25,079 nt of DNA, taken from positions 1-25,079 of the forward strand of contig NZ_CALKZP010000014.1 of the NCBI RefSeq assembly GCF_938002845.1. The letters are read 5' to 3'. Below the pieces are notes generated by a model. That model did no database searches, was not told the DNA's origin, and saw nothing but the letters and a program-made list of their open reading frames with translations. The position numbers and the translations under genes were made by a program. Positions within the stretch are counted from its first letter, which is position 1, and each line of letters starts with the position of its first letter. The DNA comes from an uncultured Campylobacter sp. (GTDB taxonomy: Bacteria; Campylobacterota; Campylobacteria; Campylobacterales; Campylobacteraceae). Positions 1 to 6,792 of this stretch are shown here, piece by piece.

Positions 1-33
1 GAGGACGGTTACTATAAAATCGCTAAGAAATAG
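1..33 (+). CDS. 3' end of an unidentified gene (partial)
   Basis: Frame 1 reads ten codons, EDGYYKIAKK, and then TAG at 31-33. The gene starts outside the window. The short piece does not identify a family. It resembles the minus-strand gene end at the right edge (KDGFYEIAKG, 25047-25079), with 6 of 10 residues identical, which makes a genuine coding end more likely than chance. No clear terminator follows it. Confidence 0.4.
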   Translation, partial: EDGYYKIAKK

Positions 34-305
34 CGGCGGAATCGCGAGGTAGAATTTCGTTTCGCAATTTAATGGCAAAATTTTATCGAGATTTCGCAGG
101 TGGAATTTTGCGTCCAAATTTTTAATAGGTGAAATTTTACGTAAATAACTCGTGATGACGTGATGAAATAATAGGGCGCGTAATTTGGATTTAAAATTCT
201 CCAAAAAATAAATTTAATTGGCGAAAATTCTAATGGCAAAAATGCGGGCGCAAATGCTTCGGCTACAGAAAATTCCAATATCAAAAAAATATAATTTTAG
301 AAATT
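34..305. other. AT-rich non-coding stretch with decayed Asn/Ser-rich sequence
   Basis: No convincing gene. From about 228 to 289 a plus-strand frame reads an Asn/Ser/Ala-rich string (ENSNGKNAGANASATENSN) closed by a stop at about 292-294. Its character is like the low-complexity tail of the ABC ATPase at 21230-21417, but it cannot be aligned to that tail base for base. It may be a more decayed extension of the duplicated segment starting at 306. Confidence 0.4.
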
Positions 306-1080
306 CCGCCTCGCAAAATTCTGGCAGCGAAGATTAGAATGCCGAAAATTCTAATAGCAAAAATTCCGATATCAAAAATTCGGGTGTGCAGAATTCCGGC
401 GCATAAAATTTAGCTCGCATGATGAAAAATAAAGCTACGTTAAAATTTAAAAATTTCACCGCCTACGCCGCGCGCTCTTTTTGGATCCGCACAAAGCTCG
501 CGCGAGCAGGTGCAACTCTTTGCTACGTACGTCCCGCCGAAGCTGCTTGCCTAGAAAGATCAAGCGCCGATGCGACGCCGAGCGGAGTGGGTAAAAATTT
601 AAAAAGTCAAAATTTTAAAAGCCTAAATTTTAAAAACCAAAACGCTACGAGTACGAATTGCGAGGCAGGACGCTACATAGATTTTAGCGCGGATTACGAC
701 ATAAATCTCGTCAAGGGTCACGGCATAAACCAAAGTATGACTTACTACGACATACGCCCTAGTGCAGATCGCGACATAATTTCTAACGCAGATTATGATA
801 TAAATTCCAATAGGGATCGCGCCGTGAATTTTAAAATTTCAAACGCAAATTTAAAAACGAATTTAGCAGTTTTAAAAGCAGATTTAAGGACGGATTTTAG
901 ATTATGAAATTTTTAAATTTAAAAGTTGCTGCCACTATATTCGCACTATTGCTAGCGGGATGCGACGGATGGAAACACCATCTAAGCACTGACGGCACCT
1001 CGCTCGCCTCCAAGTTCGACCCCTCCGAGCGCACGCTAAAGATCGAGGGTAACGACAAGCCGTTCGTGCTATTTTTCTAC
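306..1080 (+). repeat. Left copy of a direct duplication (ATPase tail, repeat ORF, truncated thioredoxin)
   Basis: This stretch is collinear and in the same orientation with 21317-21965. The ATPase-tail part (306-406 against 21317-21417) aligns without net indels, offset 21011. In this copy a TAG at 335-337 stands where the intact gene has CAA. The spacer to the next ORF is 13 bases in both copies. The right boundary is sharp: identity ends at TTTTTCTAC (1072-1080), just before the codons for the redox CxxC. Over the thioredoxin part I count about 17 substitutions in roughly 177 bases, near 90% identity. The copy is 126 bases longer than the right one, through net in-frame indels. Confidence 0.9.
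419..907 (+). CDS. Hypothetical repeat-type ORF, left copy
   Basis: This ORF of 162 codons starts at a double ATG and ends in an ATGA overlap with the truncated thioredoxin gene. It is the counterpart of the 119-codon ORF at 21430-21789. The shared core, around residues 27-60, contains ALCYxRPAEAACLERSSA, which is very well conserved at DNA level. The C-terminal half carries degenerate short repeats (DYDIN, DRDI) that account for its extra length. There is no signal peptide, no membrane segment and no family I recognise. Both copies stay open and keep the same coupling to the next gene despite indels, which argues for translation. The skewed composition and the DNA-level palindrome in the core argue for a structured or repeated DNA element instead. 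Confidence 0.35.
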   Translation: MMKNKATLKFKNFTAYAARSFWIRTKLARAGATLCYVRPAEAACLERSSADATPSGVGKNLKSQNFKSLNFKNQNATSTNCEAGRYIDFSADYDINLVKGHGINQSMTYYDIRPSADRDIISNADYDINSNRDRAVNFKISNANLKTNLAVLKADLRTDFRL

Positions 1081-1098
1081 GTAAGTAGCCGAATTTAG
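904..1098 (+). pseudogene. Truncated thioredoxin-like lipoprotein (tlpA-type) fragment
   Basis: The first 59 residues match the lipoprotein at 21786-22280, with only four substitutions and one missing codon. They include the signal peptide and lipobox LLAGC. After FVLFFY the sequence changes abruptly to VSSRI and a stop. The whole thioredoxin fold from the CGAC active site onward, together with the cis-Pro loop, is therefore missing. The peptide could still be exported and lipidated but cannot be a thiol oxidoreductase. It is best read as a remnant left by the duplication that created 306-1080. Confidence 0.85.
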
Positions 1099-1162
1099 AA
1101 ATTCTAAAATTTTAAAATTTAGATAAAATTCTACGATTTAGAATTTTGATAAAATTCCGTAA

Positions 1163-1960
1163 CTACCAGCTTCCGCTAGCACCGCCTCCGCCGAAACTTC
1201 CGCCGCCTCCACTGAAGCCGCCTCCGCTAAAACCTCCACTTCCTCCAAATTTGCCAAAATCCCCGGATGAGCCGCCTCTAATGCGCGATGAGCGCGCGAT
1301 TTCGCTTATGATGTCCGCGCTCGAGATTATATCCTCGTCACTTCTTCTGCGACGCGTCACGCGGCGGCTTAGTATCGCAAAAAGCAAGACTGCAAAAAGT
1401 ACCATAAAGATCGCAAAGTCCTTGTTGCTCGGATCCTGCTGCGCGTTGGCGTTAAGGGGATCAAATTTTATATCGCCGCCTTCGATCGTGCTGATGATCG
1501 CCGAAATCCCGCTAATGACGCCACTTTCGTAATCTCCCTGCCTAAAATAGGGCAGAATTTTATTGCTGATGATGCGTTTGGCGCGCATATCGGTTAGCAC
1601 GCCCTCTAGCCCGTATCCGACCTCGATACGCACTTTATGCTCGTGCGGAGCGACGAGCAGCAGTACGCCGTTGTCGCGCCCTTTTTGCCCGATACCAAGA
1701 GCGCGCGCCTGCTCTACGCCGATTTCCTCGATAGAGTAGCCGCCGAGCGATTTTAGGCTTATGAACATGATCTGGTTTGTGGAATTTTTATCGAAAGTCA
1801 TTAAAATTTCATTCAGACTCTCTCTCGCGGCTGGGCGTAAAATGCCAGCCTCATCGATTACAGCGGTGCCGTTTGGATGGGCCAGATACTCGCTAGGTGC
1901 GGCGACGCTTATTGCAAATAGCGCCATTATGGCAAAAGCAAATCTCCAAGCCACTCTCAT
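1163..1960 (-). CDS. TPM-domain (YgcG-type) exported membrane protein
   Basis: This 265-aa protein has an N-terminal signal peptide (residues 1-21). A TPM domain spans about residues 33-165, with the family-typical segments TAVIDEAG, RDNGVLLLVAP and RIEVGYGLEG. One membrane helix lies at about 180-198, followed by an Arg-rich cytosolic flank (RRVTRRRR) and a Gly/Ser-rich tail ending in GASGSW. TPM domains have been proposed to act as phosphatases or as photosystem II repair factors in plants; the bacterial role is unsettled, with envelope function likely. The start overlaps the upstream TPM gene by ATGA, so the pair is translationally coupled. It is the last gene of the minus-strand operon. 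LemA-TPM-TPM clustering is common in bacteria. Confidence 0.85.
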   Translation of the reverse strand: MRVAWRFAFAIMALFAISVAAPSEYLAHPNGTAVIDEAGILRPAARESLNEILMTFDKNSTNQIMFISLKSLGGYSIEEIGVEQARALGIGQKGRDNGVLLLVAPHEHKVRIEVGYGLEGVLTDMRAKRIISNKILPYFRQGDYESGVISGISAIISTIEGGDIKFDPLNANAQQDPSNKDFAIFMVLFAVLLFAILSRRVTRRRRSDEDIISSADIISEIARSSRIRGGSSGDFGKFGGSGGFSGGGFSGGGGSFGGGGASGSW

Positions 1961-2550
1961 TGCAGCTCCACCAAGGTCTCTTCTATCTCGTTGTTTTCGC
2001 TATCTTTAGGCACTTGCATGGCTAGCTTGCACAGCGCGTCCATCGCCTTTAAAACAGCAGGCTCAAGGCCTTGCGTGCTGGGGTTAAATTCTGTCGTGAT
2101 ACGTTCAAACTCACCCTTAGAGATAAACTCCGCCGCTTGCGCGCCGCAGATGATATGAGCGCAGCGCTCGCGGACGCAGACGCAAAACATTATTGCTTCT
2201 TTTACGCTGCCATAACGCTCGTAAAATTTTTGCATCGCAAACTCGCCCGAGAGCCGAAGTCTGCGATATTTAAGCGTGATTAGAGTTAAAAGCGTGGGGC
2301 ATTTAGCTAGCAGAGCTTTAATCGCAATGAAGCTAAGTGCTACGATTTGCAGTAGCTCAGCTTTGCTTATTTGCGGCACGAAGCACAGAACGATGCCGAT
2401 CGCAAACGCCGTCACTGCCGCCGCGCTATAGCTAGCTTCGCAGTCCTCGCTTGCTTCGCGCGCGACCACGCAGACGATCTGCGCACCGCTTGCGGCTTCG
2501 GCTTTCGTGATTAGCTCGTGGATTTTTTGCTTGCACTGCTCGCTTAGCAT
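1957..2550 (-). CDS. Second TPM-domain membrane protein
   Basis: This 197-aa protein has no signal peptide. The first part (about residues 1-35, AASGAQIVCVVARE) and the part after residue 100 (FYERYGSVKEAIMFCVCV, CAHIICGAQAAEFI) look like the two halves of a TPM domain. They are split by a pair of hydrophobic helices at about 44-85. It is rich in cysteine. It lies 15 bases after lemA and overlaps the next TPM gene by four bases, so the three probably work as one envelope unit. The molecular function is unknown. The TPM call rests on pattern and neighbourhood and is less certain than for the downstream gene. Confidence 0.72.
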   Translation of the reverse strand: MLSEQCKQKIHELITKAEAASGAQIVCVVAREASEDCEASYSAAAVTAFAIGIVLCFVPQISKAELLQIVALSFIAIKALLAKCPTLLTLITLKYRRLRLSGEFAMQKFYERYGSVKEAIMFCVCVRERCAHIICGAQAAEFISKGEFERITTEFNPSTQGLEPAVLKAMDALCKLAMQVPKDSENNEIEETLVELQ

Positions 2551-2565
2551 TTGCCGCCTTTAGCG

Positions 2566-3279
2566 TTATTTAAACGAGACGCTAGGGGCTTTTTGGCTTG
2601 AGCTATCAGCGCTAAAGCTAGGTTTGGCGCCGCCTAGTCCTACTATGCGCGCGATGATGTTTGTAGGAAAGGTCCTAATTAGCTTGTTGTATTCCTGCAC
2701 CGAGGCGATGTAGTCCTTGCGCGCTACGGCGATGCGGTTTTCCGTGCCTTCGAGCTGATTTTGCAAGTCGGCGAAATTCTGATTTGCCTTGAGATCCGGA
2801 TAGCGCTCGACTACCAGCATCAAGCGCGATAGGGCTGAACTAAGCTCGCCTTGAGCGCCGTTAAATTTCGCAAACGCCTCCGGATCTTGCGCTAAACTTT
2901 CTGCATTGATATTGACAGCGGTTGCCTTAGCGCGGGCATTTATGACGCCTTCTAAGGTATCTTTTTCATGGCTTGCGTAGCCCTTGACGGTTTCTACGAA
3001 ATTTGGAATCAAATCGGCGCGGCGCTGATATTGATTTTGTACCTGGCTCCACGCAGCCTTAACTTCTTCATCTTTGCTTACGAGTTTATTGTAAACAGGC
3101 ACTGCAAATATCGCAAACGCAATCACCGCAATCACTAAGACGATTAGAGCTTTGATTAAGATATGAAGCCCTCCTTTTTGATGCGGATACTCTCCTCCGC
3201 CAAAGCTCCCGCCTCGCGCAGATAAGCCTTTATCGTCGTAACCTATACGCTCGTTATTTTCTCCTTGCAGCTCTTTCAT
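2566..3279 (-). CDS. lemA: LemA family protein
   Basis: This 237-aa protein is anchored by one membrane helix at about residues 39-62, preceded by a Gly-rich cytosolic stretch (GGSFGGGEY). The long helical LemA domain follows. Family hallmarks are visible: YQRRADLIPNFVETVKGYA at 84-102, RYPDLKANQNF, and QLEGTENRIAVARKDY near 175-190. A Ser/Lys-rich tail ends the protein. LemA proteins are widespread helical-bundle membrane proteins of unknown biochemical activity that often sit beside TPM proteins, as here. The gene overlaps the end of alr by four bases and continues the same transcript. Confidence 0.93.
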   Translation of the reverse strand: MKELQGENNERIGYDDKGLSARGGSFGGGEYPHQKGGLHILIKALIVLVIAVIAFAIFAVPVYNKLVSKDEEVKAAWSQVQNQYQRRADLIPNFVETVKGYASHEKDTLEGVINARAKATAVNINAESLAQDPEAFAKFNGAQGELSSALSRLMLVVERYPDLKANQNFADLQNQLEGTENRIAVARKDYIASVQEYNKLIRTFPTNIIARIVGLGGAKPSFSADSSSQKAPSVSFK

Positions 3280-4289
3280 TGAAATCTCCTTGGGATGTTG
3301 GAATTTAATTTGACTAAAATTTCATATTCGATCGTGCCGAAGCGCTTAGCCCAAATCCGCGCATCGTCCAGCACGCAGATGCGCTCGCCGCTGAATTCTG
3401 CGCAGAAGCTATCCATCGACATTTTTCCGAGCATTTTTTGCCCGCTTGCAAGCGCTAGCTTGCCCTCGCCGTCGTAGCGAAATAGCCCATCGGCATAACC
3501 TAAATCGTATGTTCCGATCCTCATATCGCGTGGCGCTTCAAATTTCGCGCCGTAGCCCACGCGCTCGCCTTTTTTTAGCACGCGCGAGCTGATTAGATCG
3601 GCATAGAGCTTTAGCACAGGGCGTAAATTTAGGCTCTCGTCAAATTGCGGATAGCCGAACTGCGCCATACCCACGCGTACGTATTCGTCCTCAAAGCCTG
3701 CACTTCGCTCGATAGCTGCGGAGTTGCTCGAATGAAATTTTAAATTTTCAAAGCCCGCGGCGGCGGCTTTTTGCCTCGCGAGACGCTTAAATTCTATGAA
3801 ATTTTGCCTTTGTGCGAAAAAATCTCCACTTAGCTCGTCGCTTGTGCGAAAGTGCGTGAAAAAGCCGTGAAGCTTAAATCCGCCCTGCTTGCATAGCCTA
3901 AGCGCCTCATCTAACTCGCTCGCACTGATGCCGTTTCTATGCATTGCGGTATCTGCAGCGATATAAATTTTAAGCCCTCGTTTAAGACGCGAGAAGTAGC
4001 TCATATCGTTGATTGCGTAGCAAAACCGCTCATCCTCGTCCCCGCGCGGAATGTGCGAGAGCACTAAAATTTCGCCGAATAGATCCGCGATCTGCGCAGC
4101 TTCCGCAGCACTTCGCGTTACGACGCGTACGAAGCCTAGCTTTGCCGCTTCCTCGCAGCAAAGCCTGCAGCCATGACCGTATGAATTATCCTTGGCTACC
4201 AAAAATACTCGCTCCGCTCCACCTACTTTGGCGGCGATTTGCGCTAGATTGTGCACATAAGCGGCGCGATCTAAGATGATCTCAGACAT
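3276..4289 (-). CDS. alr: Alanine racemase
   Basis: PLP-dependent interconversion of L- and D-alanine, supplying D-Ala for peptidoglycan; cytosolic. The PLP lysine is K33 in VAKDNSYGHG, a variant of the usual VKANAYGHG. The second catalytic base is Y246 in RVGYGAKF. Further family segments are MHRNGIS at 116-122, HSSNSAA at 186-192 and KMSMDSF at 289-295. At 337 aa it is slightly shorter than many homologues (about 360-370). Its start lies inside the 3' end of the upstream 81-aa gene (8-base overlap) and its stop overlaps lemA, so it is deeply embedded in the operon. The unusual Asp-Asn after the PLP lysine is the only atypical feature. Confidence 0.95.
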   Translation of the reverse strand: MSEIILDRAAYVHNLAQIAAKVGGAERVFLVAKDNSYGHGCRLCCEEAAKLGFVRVVTRSAAEAAQIADLFGEILVLSHIPRGDEDERFCYAINDMSYFSRLKRGLKIYIAADTAMHRNGISASELDEALRLCKQGGFKLHGFFTHFRTSDELSGDFFAQRQNFIEFKRLARQKAAAAGFENLKFHSSNSAAIERSAGFEDEYVRVGMAQFGYPQFDESLNLRPVLKLYADLISSRVLKKGERVGYGAKFEAPRDMRIGTYDLGYADGLFRYDGEGKLALASGQKMLGKMSMDSFCAEFSGERICVLDDARIWAKRFGTIEYEILVKLNSNIPRRFQ

Positions 4290-4527
4290 CGAAGTCTAGT
4301 CCGTAAGTGCGGTATAAATATGGCAGCAGCTTGCGCGCGGCGTAATCGTAGCCGTAGAATTTCGCGTAAACTTCCTTCAGGCTAGCCGCGCCTGCGCGCT
4401 CGAAATCAAACACGTCGGTACCCGCGATCTTAGGAACACGCTCATCTAAGAATTTAAAAAATTCCGCTCTCGCAGCCAAAAGCTCTTTTATATTTTTCTC
4501 AACCTCTTGCTTTTCAGATTCGTTCAT
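4282..4527 (-). CDS. Small hypothetical protein
   Basis: This 81-aa protein is charged and probably soluble and mainly helical (KQEVEKNIKELLAARAEFF near the N-terminus). The C-terminus is rich in aromatics (YAKFYGYDYAARKLLPYLYRTYGLDFDV region). No signal peptide, membrane segment or catalytic motif is visible and I do not recognise the family. It overlaps the mutase gene by ATGA and alr by 8 bases. This tight coupling at both ends supports a real, co-translated gene. Its position suggests a cytosolic role linked to one of its neighbours, but that is only inference. Confidence 0.75.
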   Translation of the reverse strand: MNESEKQEVEKNIKELLAARAEFFKFLDERVPKIAGTDVFDFERAGAASLKEVYAKFYGYDYAARKLLPYLYRTYGLDFDV

Positions 4528-5894
4528 CTCTGGTCCTTTAAATTTTCTAGTTTACCTAAAAATACGCGCTGCATTTCGTCGCGAAACTCGGGACTAGAGG
4601 CCTCGAAGCGAGTTACGATCACGGGCGTGGTGTTGCTTGCCCGTACGAGCGCCCAGCCGTCATCAAATCGTACTCTGATGCCGTCGATCTCGATAATATC
4701 GCGGATGGGTGGCAGCTCCGCGATACCTGCGTGGATTTGAGCTTTAAGAGCTTCGATGATCTTAAATTTCGCCTCCTCACTCGTATTAAATTTTATCTCG
4801 TCGGTGCTAAAAACTCGCGGTAGCTTGTCTAGTTCGGCGTCTAAATCATATCCTTTAGCTACGAGCTCAAGCACGCGCATCATCGCATATACGCCGTCAT
4901 CAAAGCCAAAATATCGCTCTTTAAAATAAATATGCCCGCTAACCTCCGCGGCAAGATCAATACCGAGCTCCTTCATCGCCTTTTTGATATTGCTGTGGCC
5001 GGTCTTGCCCATGAAGCTTTTGCCGATCTTATCGATGGTATCGTACATCGCCTGCGAGCATTTGACCTCGCCTAGGATGCGCGGGCGGTGCATGTTTAGA
5101 GCCAGTAGGCAGGCTAGCTCGTCGCCTTTGATATTGCGGCGCGGAGTTAGCACGGCGATCCTATCGGCATCTCCGTCAAAGCCGAAGCCCAAAGCCACGC
5201 CGTCTTGCTTCATCGCGACTTTAAGATCCGCTAAATTTTTCTCCTCGCTTGGGTCTGGGTGGTGGTTTGGAAAGTTGCCGTCTGGCTGCGGGAACAAAAC
5301 TTTAGCGTTTAGATCCAGCCTTTCGATGATTTTAGTAGCGGTAACGCCTGCGGCTCCGTTTGCGCAGTCAATGATAAAAGGCGCGGCAAAGCCTTTAAGC
5401 GCTGCAAATTCCTTCTCAAAATATGCTAGATACTCGCTTAAGATGTCGTACCTCTGGGTGCTTGTATCGGTTGGAATTTTAAAATTTGAACTCATCAGCT
5501 CTCGCACCTGCGCGCCCAGACGTTTCAAATCCGCGCCAAAGAAGCTATCCGTGCCGATCGTTATCTTAAAGCCGTTGTAATTTTTGGGGTTGTGCGAGCC
5601 GGTGATCATTACGTTTGCGTTAAATTTATGCGTAAATACGCTAAAATAGCCCACCGGCGTCGGTAGCAAGCCGATATTATAAACCCGCAACCCGGCGAAA
5701 TTTAGCCCGCTTACGAAATAGCCGAAAAGCTCATCCGCGCTAAGACGGGCGTCGTATCCCACGCTAACGCGCTCAAGCCCGAGATTTGCGATATGTTTGC
5801 CAAGCGCGAAGCCGATCGCCTTTACGCTGCGCTCGTTTAGCTCCTCGCCCACGATGCCGCGAATATCGTATTCTCTAAAGATATCTTCGATCAT
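4524..5894 (-). CDS. Phosphomannomutase/phosphoglucomutase
   Basis: This 456-aa alpha-D-phosphohexomutase interconverts hexose 6-phosphate and 1-phosphate for nucleotide-sugar synthesis (LPS/LOS, capsule, glycans). All four family signatures are present: the phosphoserine loop TGSHNP with S100, the metal-binding DGDADR at 240-245, the sugar-binding EVSGH at 317-321, and the phosphate-binding RASNTTP at 418-424. Length and domain order match AlgC-type bifunctional enzymes and the C. jejuni Cj1407c type. It is the first gene of the minus-strand operon and is divergent from creA across a 98-base spacer. Which sugar it prefers (mannose, glucose or glucosamine) cannot be read from sequence alone. 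Confidence 0.94.
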   Translation of the reverse strand: MIEDIFREYDIRGIVGEELNERSVKAIGFALGKHIANLGLERVSVGYDARLSADELFGYFVSGLNFAGLRVYNIGLLPTPVGYFSVFTHKFNANVMITGSHNPKNYNGFKITIGTDSFFGADLKRLGAQVRELMSSNFKIPTDTSTQRYDILSEYLAYFEKEFAALKGFAAPFIIDCANGAAGVTATKIIERLDLNAKVLFPQPDGNFPNHHPDPSEEKNLADLKVAMKQDGVALGFGFDGDADRIAVLTPRRNIKGDELACLLALNMHRPRILGEVKCSQAMYDTIDKIGKSFMGKTGHSNIKKAMKELGIDLAAEVSGHIYFKERYFGFDDGVYAMMRVLELVAKGYDLDAELDKLPRVFSTDEIKFNTSEEAKFKIIEALKAQIHAGIAELPPIRDIIEIDGIRVRFDDGWALVRASNTTPVIVTRFEASSPEFRDEMQRVFLGKLENLKDQR

Positions 5895-5992
5895 AAAATT
5901 CCTTTAAATTTAAATCGCGGTATTTTATAAAAACTTGCTTAATATTTATATTATAAATGATAAAATCGCCGCTAAAATTCCAAAGGATTATT
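5895..5992. promoter_or_regulatory. Divergent promoter region (mutase operon / creA)
   Basis: This AT-rich spacer lies between divergent genes. On the minus strand a TATAAA-type -10 box (complement of 5924-5929) can serve the mutase operon. On the plus strand TATAAAT at 5952-5958 can serve creA. A ribosome site AAAGGA (5983-5987 region) lies just before the creA ATG at 5993. The -35 boxes are not clear, as is usual for Campylobacter sigma-70 promoters. Confidence 0.5.
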
Positions 5993-6484
5993 ATGAAAAA
6001 ATTTATTCTAGCAGCGATTTTAGCGGCTTTTGCTTGCGCGGGCGATTACGAGCTCGTAGGTAGCGTAAATACTTCGTTTAGAATTTTTGGCAAAGACGAT
6101 CGCATCGAAGTTATCGCGGTTAAAGATCCTAAGATCGACGGCGTGACCTGCTACGTCTCTTACGCCAAAAAAGGCGGTGCCAAAGAGATCATCGGCGTGG
6201 AGGAGGATCGCTCCGAAGCTTCTGTTTCGTGCGTGCAGACAGCGCCTAAAATCATCATCAAAGAGGAGCTGAAAAAAGAGGATATTTTTGAAAAACGCAG
6301 CTCGTTAATTTTCAAAAAGACCCACGTAGTTAGGCTTTACGACGCGGTGCAGGGCTCGCTAATCTATTTGGTTTATTCAGACAAAGTGATTGACGGCTCG
6401 CCCAATAACTCGATCTCGGCAATCCCGTGCCATCAAGCCGTGGGCGACGTGTGCGAGCTCGCATATACCCAAGGCAAAAAATAA
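5993..6484 (+). CDS. creA: CreA family periplasmic protein
   Basis: I take the start at 5993 rather than the in-frame ATG at 5957. The later start has a good ribosome site and begins directly with a signal peptide (MKKFILAAILAAFACA, cleavage before GDY). The mature protein follows the CreA pattern closely: GSVNTSFRIFGKDDRIEV, DGVTCYVSYAKKGG, ASVSC, SLIFKKTHVVRLYDA, LVYSDKVIDGSPNNSISAIP. Two conserved cysteines (VTCYVS and SVSC) match those of E. coli CreA. Two more occur near the C-terminus. The function of CreA is unknown. C. jejuni has a CreA-like gene beside its mutase gene, which fits the divergent arrangement here (recalled, not checked). Confidence 0.92.
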   Translation: MKKFILAAILAAFACAGDYELVGSVNTSFRIFGKDDRIEVIAVKDPKIDGVTCYVSYAKKGGAKEIIGVEEDRSEASVSCVQTAPKIIIKEELKKEDIFEKRSSLIFKKTHVVRLYDAVQGSLIYLVYSDKVIDGSPNNSISAIPCHQAVGDVCELAYTQGKK

Positions 6485-6490
6485 TAAGAA

Positions 6491-6544
6491 GTAATTTCGC
6501 AAAGATAGAATTTTATCGCAGCGGAATTCTAAATTAGAAATTAC
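6491..6544 (+). terminator. Two-tier hairpin after creA
   Basis: The outer arms GTAATTTC (6491-6498) and GAAATTAC (6537-6544) enclose inner arms AGAATT (6507-6512) and AATTCT (6525-6530) around a 12-base loop. It begins seven bases after the creA stop. There is no T-run, so termination is only plausible. Confidence 0.4.
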
Positions 6545-6792
6545 GCGATGAGATGACGCACGAAATTTAATAGAATTCGCTAAATTTCACAGCATTTTAT
6601 AAAATTTTATCCGAGCCGTTAAATTTCTGCGCGAATGCCTAAGATGAGAATTTTACCGCTTTATCAGAGCATCTTAACGCATATTCGCGCTACGCTAGCA
6701 GGCGTGCGCTTGCAAGCCGTAAAATGAAAAATTAAGCAATTTTTGCTAAAATCTCGCGATTTTGAAAACCCTCGTAAATCTAAAGGAAATCA
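6545..6792 (+). promoter_or_regulatory. Spacer with candidate ccsBA promoter
   Basis: No gene is visible between the creA hairpin and ccsBA. The extended -10 box TGCTAAAAT at 6744-6752 lies about 40 bases before the ATG. A ribosome site (AAAGGA) directly precedes the start at 6793. The core TTTTGCTAAAAT recurs before the tannase-like gene (22433-22444). Confidence 0.5.

Noticed and set aside
69..284. Minus-strand ORF of 71 codons at the left edge
   Set aside because: It lies over the AT-rich, decayed Asn/Ser-rich sequence, with no ribosome site and no recognisable protein character.
306..1080. Insertion sequence or transposon as the cause of the left duplication
   Set aside because: No transposase, terminal inverted repeats or target-site duplication are visible at its edges.
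1146..1532. Pro-rich plus-strand ORF of 128 codons
   Set aside because: It is the complement of the Gly/Ser-rich tail of the TPM protein at 1163-1960, which has clear family motifs.
4984..5580. Plus-strand ORF of 198 codons
   Set aside because: It is a shadow of the phosphohexomutase, which carries all four family motifs on the other strand.
5957..5992. Upstream ATG at 5957 as the start of creA
   Set aside because: It would place charged residues before the signal peptide. The ATG at 5993 has its own ribosome site and gives a normal signal sequence.
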